Shown piece by piece: positions 56,737 to 64,000 of a DNA stretch of 64,000 bases (the first letter of the stretch is position 1; each line of letters opens with the position of its first letter). The translations under genes were made by a program, and so were the position numbers. The notes under the pieces are model-generated. The model searched no databases, was not told where the DNA came from, and saw nothing but the letters and a program-made list of their open reading frames with translations. The DNA comes from Mycoplasmoidaceae bacterium. GTDB taxonomy: Bacteria; Bacillota_I; Bacilli_A; Mycoplasmatales; Mycoplasmoidaceae. The stretch covers positions 45,907-109,906 of the forward strand of contig JAKSVP010000001.1 in the NCBI GenBank assembly GCA_024427265.1, written 5' to 3'.

Positions 56737-57448
56737 CTTATTAACTTTGTTAAAGGAAACAGAAAAATTGATTAAAGCTGAAAAAGAAGATGAAGCTTTA
56801 AATTTATTACAATCTGAATTAAAAAACCCACTTTGATCTTTATCTGAACAAGAACAAATTAAAAGTAAAATTGAAATTTTAAAGAAGTTTTTAAAACAAA
56901 ACGAATGAGCTATCCGTTTGAACAAAGCTGATAAAAACACATTAATCAAAATGTTTAATTCAGAAGGTTATGAAATTGCTGTTTTAGATAAGCTTTTTGA
57001 GAGATTTGGCAACCAATTAAATAAAGCTGACCTAATAAAATTAGGTCAAGTTTTATTGGATGATTCTATTGGAAATGAAATGAAAATTACTTATCTAAAA
57101 ATGTTTCAAGATTATGAAGTTAAACATGAATTTGATTATCATAACACTATTATTGGTAGAACATTCAAGGTTGATACAAGCAAAGACTTTTCCATTCAAA
57201 GCTTTGAAAAACTATTTGCTGTTCAAGATAAATTAGCTGCAATGTTCTTTAAAGAAACAAGCAAAGAACAATTAGCTAATCAAATCATGAATGCTATCTA
57301 TTGCTATTACTTTAATGACTATTCTGAGGTTAAATATAGCAAAGAAGAATTGTTTGATAAGATAGCAAATTATGTTGAAAGAGCATTCAACAATATCTAC
57401 CCTGAAGACAAGAAATTTAGTCAATGAATTAACAAAATATTGGGATAA
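56726..57448 (+). CDS. DUF3196-like helical-repeat protein
   Basis: A 240-residue all-helical cytoplasmic protein with the opening LKETEKLIKAEKEDEALNLLQSELKNP, resembling the tetratricopeptide-like Mollicute family DUF3196. Its role is not known. The start lies 11 bases inside the ntdP-like gene, so they are cotranscribed and coupled. It ends in a TGA-containing stretch (SQWINKILG) before TAA, and a terminator follows. The family assignment is moderate; the gene itself is clear. Confidence 0.6.
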
Positions 57449-57455
57449 ACAAATA

Positions 57456-57482
57456 AATAACTACTTTAGTAGTTATTTTTTT
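57456..57482 (+). terminator. Intrinsic terminator before prs
   Basis: AATAACTACT and AGTAGTTATT form a perfect ten-base stem around TT, then TTTTT. Confidence 0.87.
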
Positions 57483-57522
57483 GTTATTGTTTTATAATTT
57501 ATCTATAGAAATGGGGAAAATA

Positions 57523-58524
57523 ATGGATAGACAAAGAAAAAATGTTTTGTTTGCCTTATCAGCTAGTAAAGAACTAGGTGCAAAGGTTGCAAAACATTTA
57601 GGGATGAAATTATCACCAGTAGAGATTAAACATTTTGCTGATGGTGAAACAATGGTTAAGTCTGTTGAATCTATCAGAAACAAACACGTTTTTGTAATTC
57701 AATCAACCTCTAAACCAGTTAACGAAAACTTAATGGAATTGCTTATAGCAATTGATTCATTTAGAAGAGCAAGTGCTAAGAGTATTACAGTCTTGTTACC
57801 ATACTACGGTTATGCAAGACAAGACCGTAAAACATTAGGAAGAGAACCGATTACATGTAAGCTTGTAGCTGACTTATTGCAACAAGCTGGTGCAACAAGA
57901 GTGACAATCATCGATCTTCACTCTGCACAAGCACAAGGATTCTTCGACGTTCCAGTTGATACATGTTCAGCAAGTTATACAGTACTTGATGCCATGATCA
58001 AAGAAGCAGGTACAAGCAATACAGTAATTGTATCTCCTGACTATGGTTCAGTTAAAAGAGCAAGAGATTTATCTCTTCTATACAACTTACCAGTTGCAAT
58101 TCTTGATAAGAGAAGACCAGAACCAAACAAAGCTGAAATTACAAACGTATTAGGTTTTGTTCGTGGAAAGAATGCAATTATCATCGATGATATGATTGAT
58201 ACAGGTGGAACATTAGTTGCTGCATGTAAAGCATTAAAACAAAAAGGTGTAAAGAAGATCTTTGCTGGTGCAACTCATGGTTTATTCTCAAGAGATGCTG
58301 TAGCAAACTTTAATACTGCTTTAAAACACAAATACATTGACAGATTGTACATTGGTAACACCCTAGACCATGTTAACCACATTGGTATTAAAGGATTAAA
58401 AATTGTTGATGTCTCTCCTCTATTAGCTGATATCCTTAATGTTTACATGACAGATACAGATAAATCCATTACCCAACTATACAAAAAATTAACACATTCA
58501 AATTCGAAAGGAAGAAAATCATGA
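57523..58524 (+). CDS. prs: Ribose-phosphate pyrophosphokinase (PRPP synthetase)
   Basis: Prs makes PRPP from ribose-5-phosphate and ATP for nucleotide salvage. The 333-residue protein has HFADGETMVKSVESIR, PYYGYARQDRK, TIIDLHSAQAQGFFDVPVD, and the PRPP loop AIIIDDMIDTGGTL. The start at 57523 is chosen over an upstream in-frame TTG because it is preceded by GGGG and matches the family N-terminus. TATAAT at 57493 gives a short leader. It overlaps ridA by four bases (ATGA). Confidence 0.96.
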   Translation: MDRQRKNVLFALSASKELGAKVAKHLGMKLSPVEIKHFADGETMVKSVESIRNKHVFVIQSTSKPVNENLMELLIAIDSFRRASAKSITVLLPYYGYARQDRKTLGREPITCKLVADLLQQAGATRVTIIDLHSAQAQGFFDVPVDTCSASYTVLDAMIKEAGTSNTVIVSPDYGSVKRARDLSLLYNLPVAILDKRRPEPNKAEITNVLGFVRGKNAIIIDDMIDTGGTLVAACKALKQKGVKKIFAGATHGLFSRDAVANFNTALKHKYIDRLYIGNTLDHVNHIGIKGLKIVDVSPLLADILNVYMTDTDKSITQLYKKLTHSNSKGRKS

Positions 58525-58892
58525 AAGTAATTAGTTCAAAAGATGCTCCTGCAGCTTTAGGCCCATATAGCCAAGCTATTGACACAGGAAATACATTATA
58601 TGTATCAGGAGTTTTAGGAATTGTTCCGGCTTCTGGTGAATTAGCTGGTGCTACTGTTGAAGCACAAACAGAACAAATCTTTAAAAACATTGATGCTATT
58701 TTAACACAAGCAGGTTATCCAAAGGAATCAGTAGCTAAGTGTAACGTATTCTTAGCTGACTTAAATGACTTTGCTGCTTGCAACAAGATTTATGCAAACT
58801 ATTTTGGCAACCATAAACCAGCAAGAGCTTGTGTTCAAGCTAAAATTGTTAAGGCTGCAAAGGTTGAAATCGACGTTGTTGCTGTAAAATAA
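58521..58892 (+). CDS. ridA: Reactive intermediate deaminase RidA
   Basis: RidA hydrolyses reactive enamine/imine intermediates released by PLP enzymes. The 123-residue protein shows APAALGPYSQAI, SGVLGIVPASGELAG, EQIFKNIDAILTQAG and the substrate-binding Arg region KPARACVQAK. Length is standard for the YjgF/RidA family. The overlap with prs (ATGA) indicates translational coupling. It is unusual to find it with prs; the link may be metabolic protection or chance. Confidence 0.94.
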   Translation: MKVISSKDAPAALGPYSQAIDTGNTLYVSGVLGIVPASGELAGATVEAQTEQIFKNIDAILTQAGYPKESVAKCNVFLADLNDFAACNKIYANYFGNHKPARACVQAKIVKAAKVEIDVVAVK

Positions 58893-58932
58893 TAATCGTC
58901 TAAAAAGTTAGATTTAATCGCATTTTATGAAG

Positions 58933-58968
58933 AATTTTGGAAAAATAATTCCAAAATTTTTTATTTTT
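58933..58968 (+). terminator. Intrinsic terminator after ridA
   Basis: AATTTTGGAA and TTCCAAAATT pair around six bases, followed by TTTTATTTTT. Confidence 0.82.
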
Positions 58969-58984
58969 CTGCGAAGAGTTATAT

Positions 58985-60454
58985 GTGAGAAGTAAATTAA
59001 TTAAGCATGTAGCTCTTATGGCCGCTACAACAATAATGACCATAACACCATTGGTTGTAACATCTTGTACATTTACAAAGAATGATGAAGCAAAATTAAC
59101 ATCAATTCAAGTTACTTTGCCTGAATCAATGTTATGAGTAGAAGAAAATGAACAAGCTGTTTCTAAACCAATCATGATTGAATGCTTTGATCAAAAGCAA
59201 CAACCATTTGAAGCAGAAACCAAATTAGTCTTGACTACTGATGAAGATTTACCAGTACCAAGCTGAATTTGAATTGATAAGAAAAATCAAATCAACATTA
59301 AAGGTGATACATCACCTTCCAAATATAACTTTCATATATTTGCACAAGACAAAGACGGAAAGGTAAAATCAGATATTAAAAGTCTTTGTGTGCAAGTCTT
59401 TGAATCACCATTATTTGTGCCAGATGAGATTGTAATTGAAACAAAACAAGAGAATTATGAAGTTTGTTACACATCACCCGGTGATATTGAATTATTTGCT
59501 AAAGGATACAAAGAAGAATATCCTGAAGAATTAGTATCACATGCTTGTAATTGAACAATCACCAGTGTTAGTGGAGAACAAATTCAAGATTTGGCTAATC
59601 AACCAATCTTTAGATTGTTTAGCACGGATGATAGCTGCAGAGTTATAGTTTCCCCCAACATTGATGCTTCATATGCAGATAAAACATATGATGTAACATT
59701 GCAAGCAGTTAGTAGAAAAAATAAAGATGCAGCAGACAGCATCACCATAAGTGTGACAATCGTTAATGGATTTTGTTTCTATGATCCTGTAACAAAATAC
59801 ACATATACAAGAAATGATCTAGATCAACCATGAACATTATCATTGATTGATAAAGAGACATATGCACTGAAAGGAATATTAGAAGAAAAATATGGTTGCC
59901 CAGTCACACATATTGGTGCCAACTTATGTTCTAATAGTGGAGTAAGACTCACATCAGTCATTCTGCCACCATCTATTACCTATATTGGTGCAAATGCATT
60001 TGAAAAACAAACAATTTTATCAGCACTGGCTATGCCAGGTGTTAAATATGTGGGTAAAAGTGCATTTGAAGGTTGTGGAAAAGTGGCTTTGTTAAGAACT
60101 TATGAGCAACCAAAGCTAGAATATGTAGCACAAAAAGCATTCTATGGATGTAATGAATTTCAACTAGATTCAGTGAATTGTTTTGACACTATTGAAGATT
60201 ATGCTTTTTGTGATTCAGGATTAGAAAATATTGATTTAGGTGGTTGTGTAACAACCATAGGAAATGAATGTTTTTCTAACTGTGAAAACCTTAAAACTAT
60301 CACTATTTCAGCAGCTAATCCACCTAGTTTGAGTGGCAATCTATTTAGTGGAACAACACACCTAATGGCTATTTTTGTACCATCAAGTGGTATAGACAAT
60401 TATAAGACTCATAAGGTCTGATCACTCTACAAGGACATAATTGTTGGAATTTAG
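58985..60454 (+). CDS. BspA-like leucine-rich-repeat surface lipoprotein
   Basis: A 489-residue lipoprotein. A GTG start at 58985 gives a proper signal (RSKLIKH, hydrophobic core, lipobox VVTSC, Cys at about 27); the first in-frame ATG at 59018 would lose the basic n-region. Residues about 30-270 are beta-rich, Ig-like (IQVTLPESMLWVEENEQAV, FHIFAQDKDGK). From about 310 come BspA/LRR_5-type repeats: ITYIGANAFEK, VKYVGKSAFEGC, LEYVAQKAFYGC, IEDYAFCDSGL, VTTIGNECFSNC. Such repeats mediate adhesion to host or protist surfaces in known cases. It is monocistronic between two terminators. Confidence 0.87.
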
Positions 60455-60480
60455 GCAAAAATTAACCCATTATTCAAAGT

Positions 60481-60510
60481 AAAAAACGACTAAAGTCGTT
60501 TTTTATTTTT
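60481..60510 (+). terminator. Intrinsic terminator after the BspA-like gene
   Basis: AAAAAACGACT and AGTCGTTTTTT pair around AA, with following T's. Confidence 0.87.
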
Positions 60511-60533
60511 ATTAATGAATTTTAGGTTTTTTA

Positions 60534-60553
60534 TGTGGAAAAGTGGTGGATAA
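60534..60553 (-). promoter_or_regulatory. Two adjacent DnaA-box-like sites
   Basis: The complement of 60534-60542 is TTTTCCACA (fits TTWTNCACA) and that of 60545-60553 is TTATCCACC (one mismatch). They lie between the BspA-like gene and the S10 operon promoter. Confidence 0.35.
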
Positions 60554-60629
60554 GCCACCAAGAAATCTTATTAAAAAAACATGTTTTTTAAATAAATAAA
60601 AATATTTATGTAAATTTATCGATTGTATA

Positions 60630-60635
60630 TATAAT
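60630..60635 (+). promoter_or_regulatory. -10 box (TATAAT) of the S10 ribosomal operon
   Basis: The TATAAT lies 90 bases before the rpsJ ATG. It leaves a leader of about 84 bases, long for this genome, that could fold into a weak hairpin (around ATACACC...GTGTTGT); AAAGGAAA precedes the ATG. A leader-based autoregulation is possible. Confidence 0.55.
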
Positions 60636-60725
60636 ATATTAACTATTTTAGGAAATGTGATACACCAAAAAGTGTTGTCATAGTACTAATCAATAGTGAA
60701 CAAATAAAAACTGAAAGGAAATGTT

Positions 60726-61031
60726 ATGAAACAAGAATTGAGAATCAAATTGTTTTCTTATGACCAAGCTACGCTTGATCAATCAACTAAGAAAATAATT
60801 GAGATTGCAAGAAATAACAATTGTGACATTAAGGGACCTATTCCTTTACCAACACGTAAAGAAATATTTACTATTTGTCGTGCACCACACGTAAATAAAC
60901 CTTCAATGGAACAATTTGAAAAAAGAACTCACAAACGTTTAATCGTTTTGGGTAACATTAACCCTAAAGTTATGGATAGCTTAAAGAGATTAAGCATTCC
61001 ATCTTCAGTTGAAATCCAAATCATTTTATAG
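60726..61031 (+). CDS. rpsJ: 30S ribosomal protein S10
   Basis: A 101-residue protein of the small-subunit head and of the NusB/NusE antitermination complex. It opens with [23 protein letters not shown] and has the central loop [18 protein letters not shown] and [19 protein letters not shown]. It is the first gene of the S10 operon, in standard bacterial order with rplC next. Confidence 0.97.
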   Translation: MKQELRIKLFSYDQATLDQSTKKIIEIARNNNCDIKGPIPLPTRKEIFTICRAPHVNKPSMEQFEKRTHKRLIVLGNINPKVMDSLKRLSIPSSVEIQIIL

Positions 61032-61044
61032 GAGCGATGCGATT

Positions 61045-61914
61045 ATGAGATGTATTTTAGGAAAGAAACTAGGAATGGTTCAACTATTTGATACAACTGG
61101 TAAAGTTTGACCAGCAACTATCATTCACTGTGAACCAAACAGGGTTATTCAAGTTAAAGACAAAGCCGTTAAGGTTGGTTTCGATTCTATCGAAGCTAAG
61201 AAACTTAACAAAGCTCAACTTGGTGTTTTCAAAGCAGTTAAGTCTGATAAGAACTACAAAGAAATTCATGAATTTGCAAATATCACTGGATACAAAGTTG
61301 GCGATGAATTAAAAGTTAGCCAATTTAAACCTGGTGAATATGTTGATGTTCAAGGAACAACAAAAGGTCATGGATTTACTGGTGCTATCAAGAGATGAAA
61401 CTTCAAGATTGGACCAATGAGCCATGGTGCAGGTTATCCACACAGATACCAAGGATCTATTGCTATGGGTCGTGGTGGTAGCCAAGCACAAAGAGTTAGA
61501 AAAGGCCAAAGAATGTCTGGCCACTATGGTAATGAATTAGTTACAATTCAAAACCTATTGGTTTTATATGTTAACGAAAGAGATAACACATTAACAATCA
61601 TGGGAGCTATCCCAGGAAAAGTTGATGGAACAGTATTTATTAAGAATTCTGTAAAGAAGACTAAAACTGTTGCTCCAGTAGAAATTATCACTAAAGCTAA
61701 CATGGATGAAATCCAAGCACAAAACGAAGTATTACAAGACAAAGAAGCTGTGAAAGAAGCAAATGCTGCTATTGATAAACAAGAAGCAGCTGCTGCTGAA
61801 GCAGAAAAGAAAGCTAAGGAAGCTGCAGCTGTAGCCAAGAAAGAAGAAGAAAAGGCTGCAGAAAAAGCTGCTGCTGAAGCTGCTAAGAATCCAGCACCAA
61901 AGGAAGGTAAATAA
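61045..61914 (+). CDS. rplC: 50S ribosomal protein L3 with C-terminal extension
   Basis: L3 is an early assembly protein near the peptidyl transferase centre. The 289-residue protein has the standard body: MRCILGKKLGMVQLFD, GTTKGHGFTGAIKRW, PMSHGAGYPHR and GSIAMGRGG, and VYPGQRMSGHYG-like RKGQRMSGHYG. After about residue 215 it continues in a 70-residue Ala/Lys/Glu-rich helical tail (EAAAAEAEKKAKEAA...), absent in most bacteria but of a kind seen in mycoplasma ribosomal proteins. GGAG precedes the ATG at 61045. Confidence 0.96.
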
Positions 61915-61916
61915 TT

Positions 61917-62540
61917 ATGGCAAAATTAAACATCATTGATTTATCTAACAAAACTGTTGGTGAATTTGAACTTGCAAAGAACATTGCTGAAGCAAAGGTT
62001 GCAAAGCAACCATTGTTTGATGCTATCATTGCAGAACAAGCTGGAAAGAGACAAGGGACACACTCAACTTTAACTAAAGCTGAAGTTCGTGGTGGTGGAA
62101 GAAAACCTGTCCCTCAAAAACATACAGGTAATGCTCGTCAAGGTTCTATTAGAAACCCTCACTACGTAGGTGGTGGTGTTGTCTTTGGACCAAAACCAAA
62201 TAGAAACTACAGACACAAAGTTAACAAGAAAGTTAGCCAATTAGCTTTCACATCAGCTTTAGCTGTTAGAGCTAAAGATCTAATTGTGTTAGATAATGCT
62301 GCTGTTGAAAAAGCTAAAACAAAAGATTTTGCTAAACTTTTAAAAACTCTTAAACTTAATGACAAACGTGTATTATTCATCTTCTGTGAAAAACACGCTA
62401 AGGCATTAAAGTTTGTAAGAAATATGAAAAAGGTTGAAGCTAAATTAGTAAACCAAGTTTCTGCATATGACATTCTAAAAGCAAAGAAAGTTATTTTCTG
62501 TGCTAATGCAGCAAACAAGATTTTAGGAGGTAAGAAATAA
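61917..62540 (+). CDS. rplD: 50S ribosomal protein L4
   Basis: A 207-residue large-subunit protein lining the exit tunnel. It shows GKRQGTHSTLTKAEVRGGGRKP, the tunnel loop KHTGNARQGSIRNPHYVGGGVVFGPKPNRNY, and KKVIFCANAANKILGG at the end. It starts two bases after rplC and overlaps rplW by one base (TAATG). Confidence 0.97.
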   Translation: MAKLNIIDLSNKTVGEFELAKNIAEAKVAKQPLFDAIIAEQAGKRQGTHSTLTKAEVRGGGRKPVPQKHTGNARQGSIRNPHYVGGGVVFGPKPNRNYRHKVNKKVSQLAFTSALAVRAKDLIVLDNAAVEKAKTKDFAKLLKTLKLNDKRVLFIFCEKHAKALKFVRNMKKVEAKLVNQVSAYDILKAKKVIFCANAANKILGGKK

Positions 62541-63001
62541 TGCAATTAACTAATGTAATTGTTAAGCCTTACTTAACTGAAAAGAGTTATACAAGAAGAG
62601 CAGAAGACAAAAAGAAATATGCTTTCATTGTTAATACTCAAGCAACAAAGAGAGATGTAGCTATGGCTTTTGCAGCTATATTTGACATTGAACCAGAATC
62701 AGTTACTACAATGATTAGAAAATCTGTAGCAACTAGAACTGGTACTCTTCATCCAGGATACACAAAAGCATTTAAGATTGCTTATGTTACTTTACCAAAA
62801 GGCAAAGACATTTCTGTATCTAAAGAAGAATTTGAAGCTAAAGCAAAAGCTGCTGGTGAAAAAGCAACTGCAAAAGCAGTAGAAAAACCAGCTGCTAAAG
62901 AAGTTGTGAAGAAACAAGCAGTAGAAGTTAAGAAAGATGAAAAGATTGAAACTTCAGAAAAGAAAACTGCTTGAAGAAAACAAACTAACAAGAATCACTA
63001 A
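62540..63001 (+). CDS. rplW: 50S ribosomal protein L23 with C-terminal extension
   Basis: L23 sits at the tunnel exit and docks trigger factor and SRP. The 153-residue protein begins VIVKPYLTEKSYTRRAEDKKKYAFIV, has DIEPESVTTMIRKS and FKIAYVTLPKG, and continues in a Lys/Ala/Glu tail of about 55 residues including one TGA-coded Trp (TAWRKQTNKNH). The normal length is about 95-100, so the tail is an addition. It overlaps the rplD stop by one base. Confidence 0.95.
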
Positions 63002-63012
63002 GGAGGTAGACT

Positions 63013-63855
63013 ATGGCAATTAAATATAAAAAGACAAGATCTAGTGGTAAACGTACATATGTTACTATTGATTACAAAAAAGAATTATCTACGTCTATCC
63101 CACACAAACCTTTAACTTCATCTGTTCATAATGAATCTGGGCGTAATGCACGTGGTGTAATTACAACAAGACATCATGGTGGACAACACAAGAGAAAATT
63201 CCGTGAAATCGATTTCAAGAGAAACAAAGACGGAGTTAAAGCAATTGTTAAATCAATTGAATATGATCCAAACAGAACAGCTTTCATTTCATTAGTAGTA
63301 TATGCTGACGGAACTAAGAAATATATCTTAGCACCTAACGGAATCAAAGTTGGTGATGAAATAATTTCTAATCCAAAATGCGATATTAAAACTGGAAACT
63401 GTTTAGAAATTCAAAATGTTCCTGAAGGTACATTTGTTCACAATATTGAACTTAACCCTGGTCATGGTGCACAACTTGTAAGATCAGCTGGAAGTTCAGC
63501 TCAAGTTTTAGGTAAAGATGAAACTGGAGACTTCATGCTAGTTAAATTAGCTAGTGGTGAAGTAAGAAAAATTAATAACAAGTGTCGTGTAACAATCGGC
63601 TTTGTAAGTAACTTAGATCATAACTTAGTTAACTTAGGTAAAGCTGGTGTGTCAAGACACATGGGTATAAGACCAACAGTTCGTGGTAGTGCAATGAACC
63701 CTAACGATCACCCACATGGTGGTGGTGAAGGTCGTCAACCAGTTGGTAAAGATGCTCCAAGAACACCTTGAGGTAAGAGACACATGGGTGTTAAGACTAG
63801 AAACAAAAAGAAAGCATCTAACATGATGATTGTTAGAAGAAGAAACGGAAAATAG
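63013..63855 (+). CDS. rplB: 50S ribosomal protein L2
   Basis: L2 is an rRNA-binding protein required for subunit association and peptidyl transfer. The 280-residue protein has [41 protein letters not shown] and the conserved C-terminal [21 protein letters not shown] with the functional His, then TGA-coded Trp in TPWGKR. AAGGAGG precedes the ATG. The order matches the canonical S10 operon. Confidence 0.98.
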
Positions 63856-63867
63856 AAAGGAACTAAT

Positions 63868-64000
63868 ATGTCAAGAAGTAGTAAAAAAGGCGCTTTTGTT
63901 GATGCAAGCTTAATGAAAAAAGTTCAAGCTGCTAAAAAAGACGCAAAGAAAAAACCAATCAAGACTTGATCTAGAAGATCAACAATCTTCCCTGACTTTG
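63868..64000 (+). CDS. rpsS: 30S ribosomal protein S19 (3' end cut by window)
   Basis: The first 44 codons are visible. They begin MSRSSKKGAFVDASLMKKV and continue KKPIKTWSRRSTIFPDF (with TGA as Trp), the usual S19 start. AAAGGA precedes the ATG. In canonical operons rplV and rpsC follow beyond the window. Confidence 0.95.

Noticed and set aside
59018..59020. First in-frame ATG as start of the BspA-like lipoprotein
   Set aside because: It would remove the basic n-region of the signal peptide; the GTG at 58985 restores a normal lipoprotein signal.
60574..60589. AAAAAACATGTTTTTT palindrome as a terminator
   Set aside because: The preceding gene already has a strong terminator at 60481-60510, and A/T-run palindromes of this length are expected in such AT-rich DNA.

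Overview
The window comes from a Mollicute (mycoplasma-type) chromosome. UGA is read as tryptophan throughout: dozens of in-frame TGA codons sit at conserved Trp positions, and genes such as uvrC, lepA, argS, metK and rplB are whole only under genetic code 4. The DNA is AT-rich, intergenic gaps are short, and no gap between genes exceeds about 300 bases. Promoters show TATAAT boxes, often so close to the ATG that the mRNA would be leaderless. Surface proteins are lipoproteins. Only one cell-wall-related family was recognised, a short DivIVA-domain protein. What sets it apart from familiar mycoplasmas is an anaerobic gene set: pyruvate formate-lyase with its activase, pyruvate:ferredoxin oxidoreductase (PFOR), an [FeFe]-hydrogenase and a rubrerythrin. 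This suggests a fermentative, oxygen-avoiding host- or protist-associated mycoplasma. I cannot name the species from sequence alone; an uncultured Trichomonas-associated mycoplasma is one candidate to test.

Layout. 1-5556: smpB end, tatD, tRNA-Leu, a YfcC-type carrier, dipeptidase pepD and yebC. 5647-10709: permease/ATPase/permease ABC system whose permeases carry very large extracytoplasmic domains. 10710-15420: two unknown genes from a bidirectional leaderless promoter, uvrC, lepA. 15430-17672 (minus): lemA and a partner membrane protein. 17772-26399: pflB, pflA, [FeFe]-hydrogenase, PFOR. 26448-29718: four PQ-loop (SWEET/SemiSWEET-like) membrane proteins around a TetR regulator. 29727-33837 (minus): argS, a putative DNA glycosylase, five tRNAs, greA, a lipoprotein, rpsT. 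33930-37156: unknown membrane protein, fmt, an unknown gene, hrcA with a CIRCE-like operator. 37288-44655: tightly overlapped operon of a double HAD phosphatase, potABCD and tsaD. 44686-46979: SAM-I riboswitch, metK, a DivIVA-like protein, a trigger-factor-like protein. 46996-52270: rubrerythrin (minus), trmL, trkH/ktrB, glpK, a monoacylglycerol-lipase-like hydrolase. 52291-58892: tRNA-Arg, heterodimeric ABC exporter, ntdP-like gene, DUF3196-like gene, prs, ridA. 58985-60454: BspA-like leucine-rich lipoprotein. 60726-64000: start of the S10 ribosomal operon (rpsJ, rplC, rplD, rplW, rplB, rpsS partial).

How it fits together. Pyruvate can be cleaved by PFL (formate) or by PFOR (reduced ferredoxin and CO2), with the hydrogenase as the likely electron outlet; rubrerythrin would protect these oxygen-labile enzymes. 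Dipeptides (pepD), spermidine/putrescine (potABCD), monoglyceride-derived glycerol (lipase and glpK) and possibly sugars or amino acids through the PQ-loop proteins are scavenged. The most unusual parts are the hydrogenase/PFOR island and the PQ-loop cluster.
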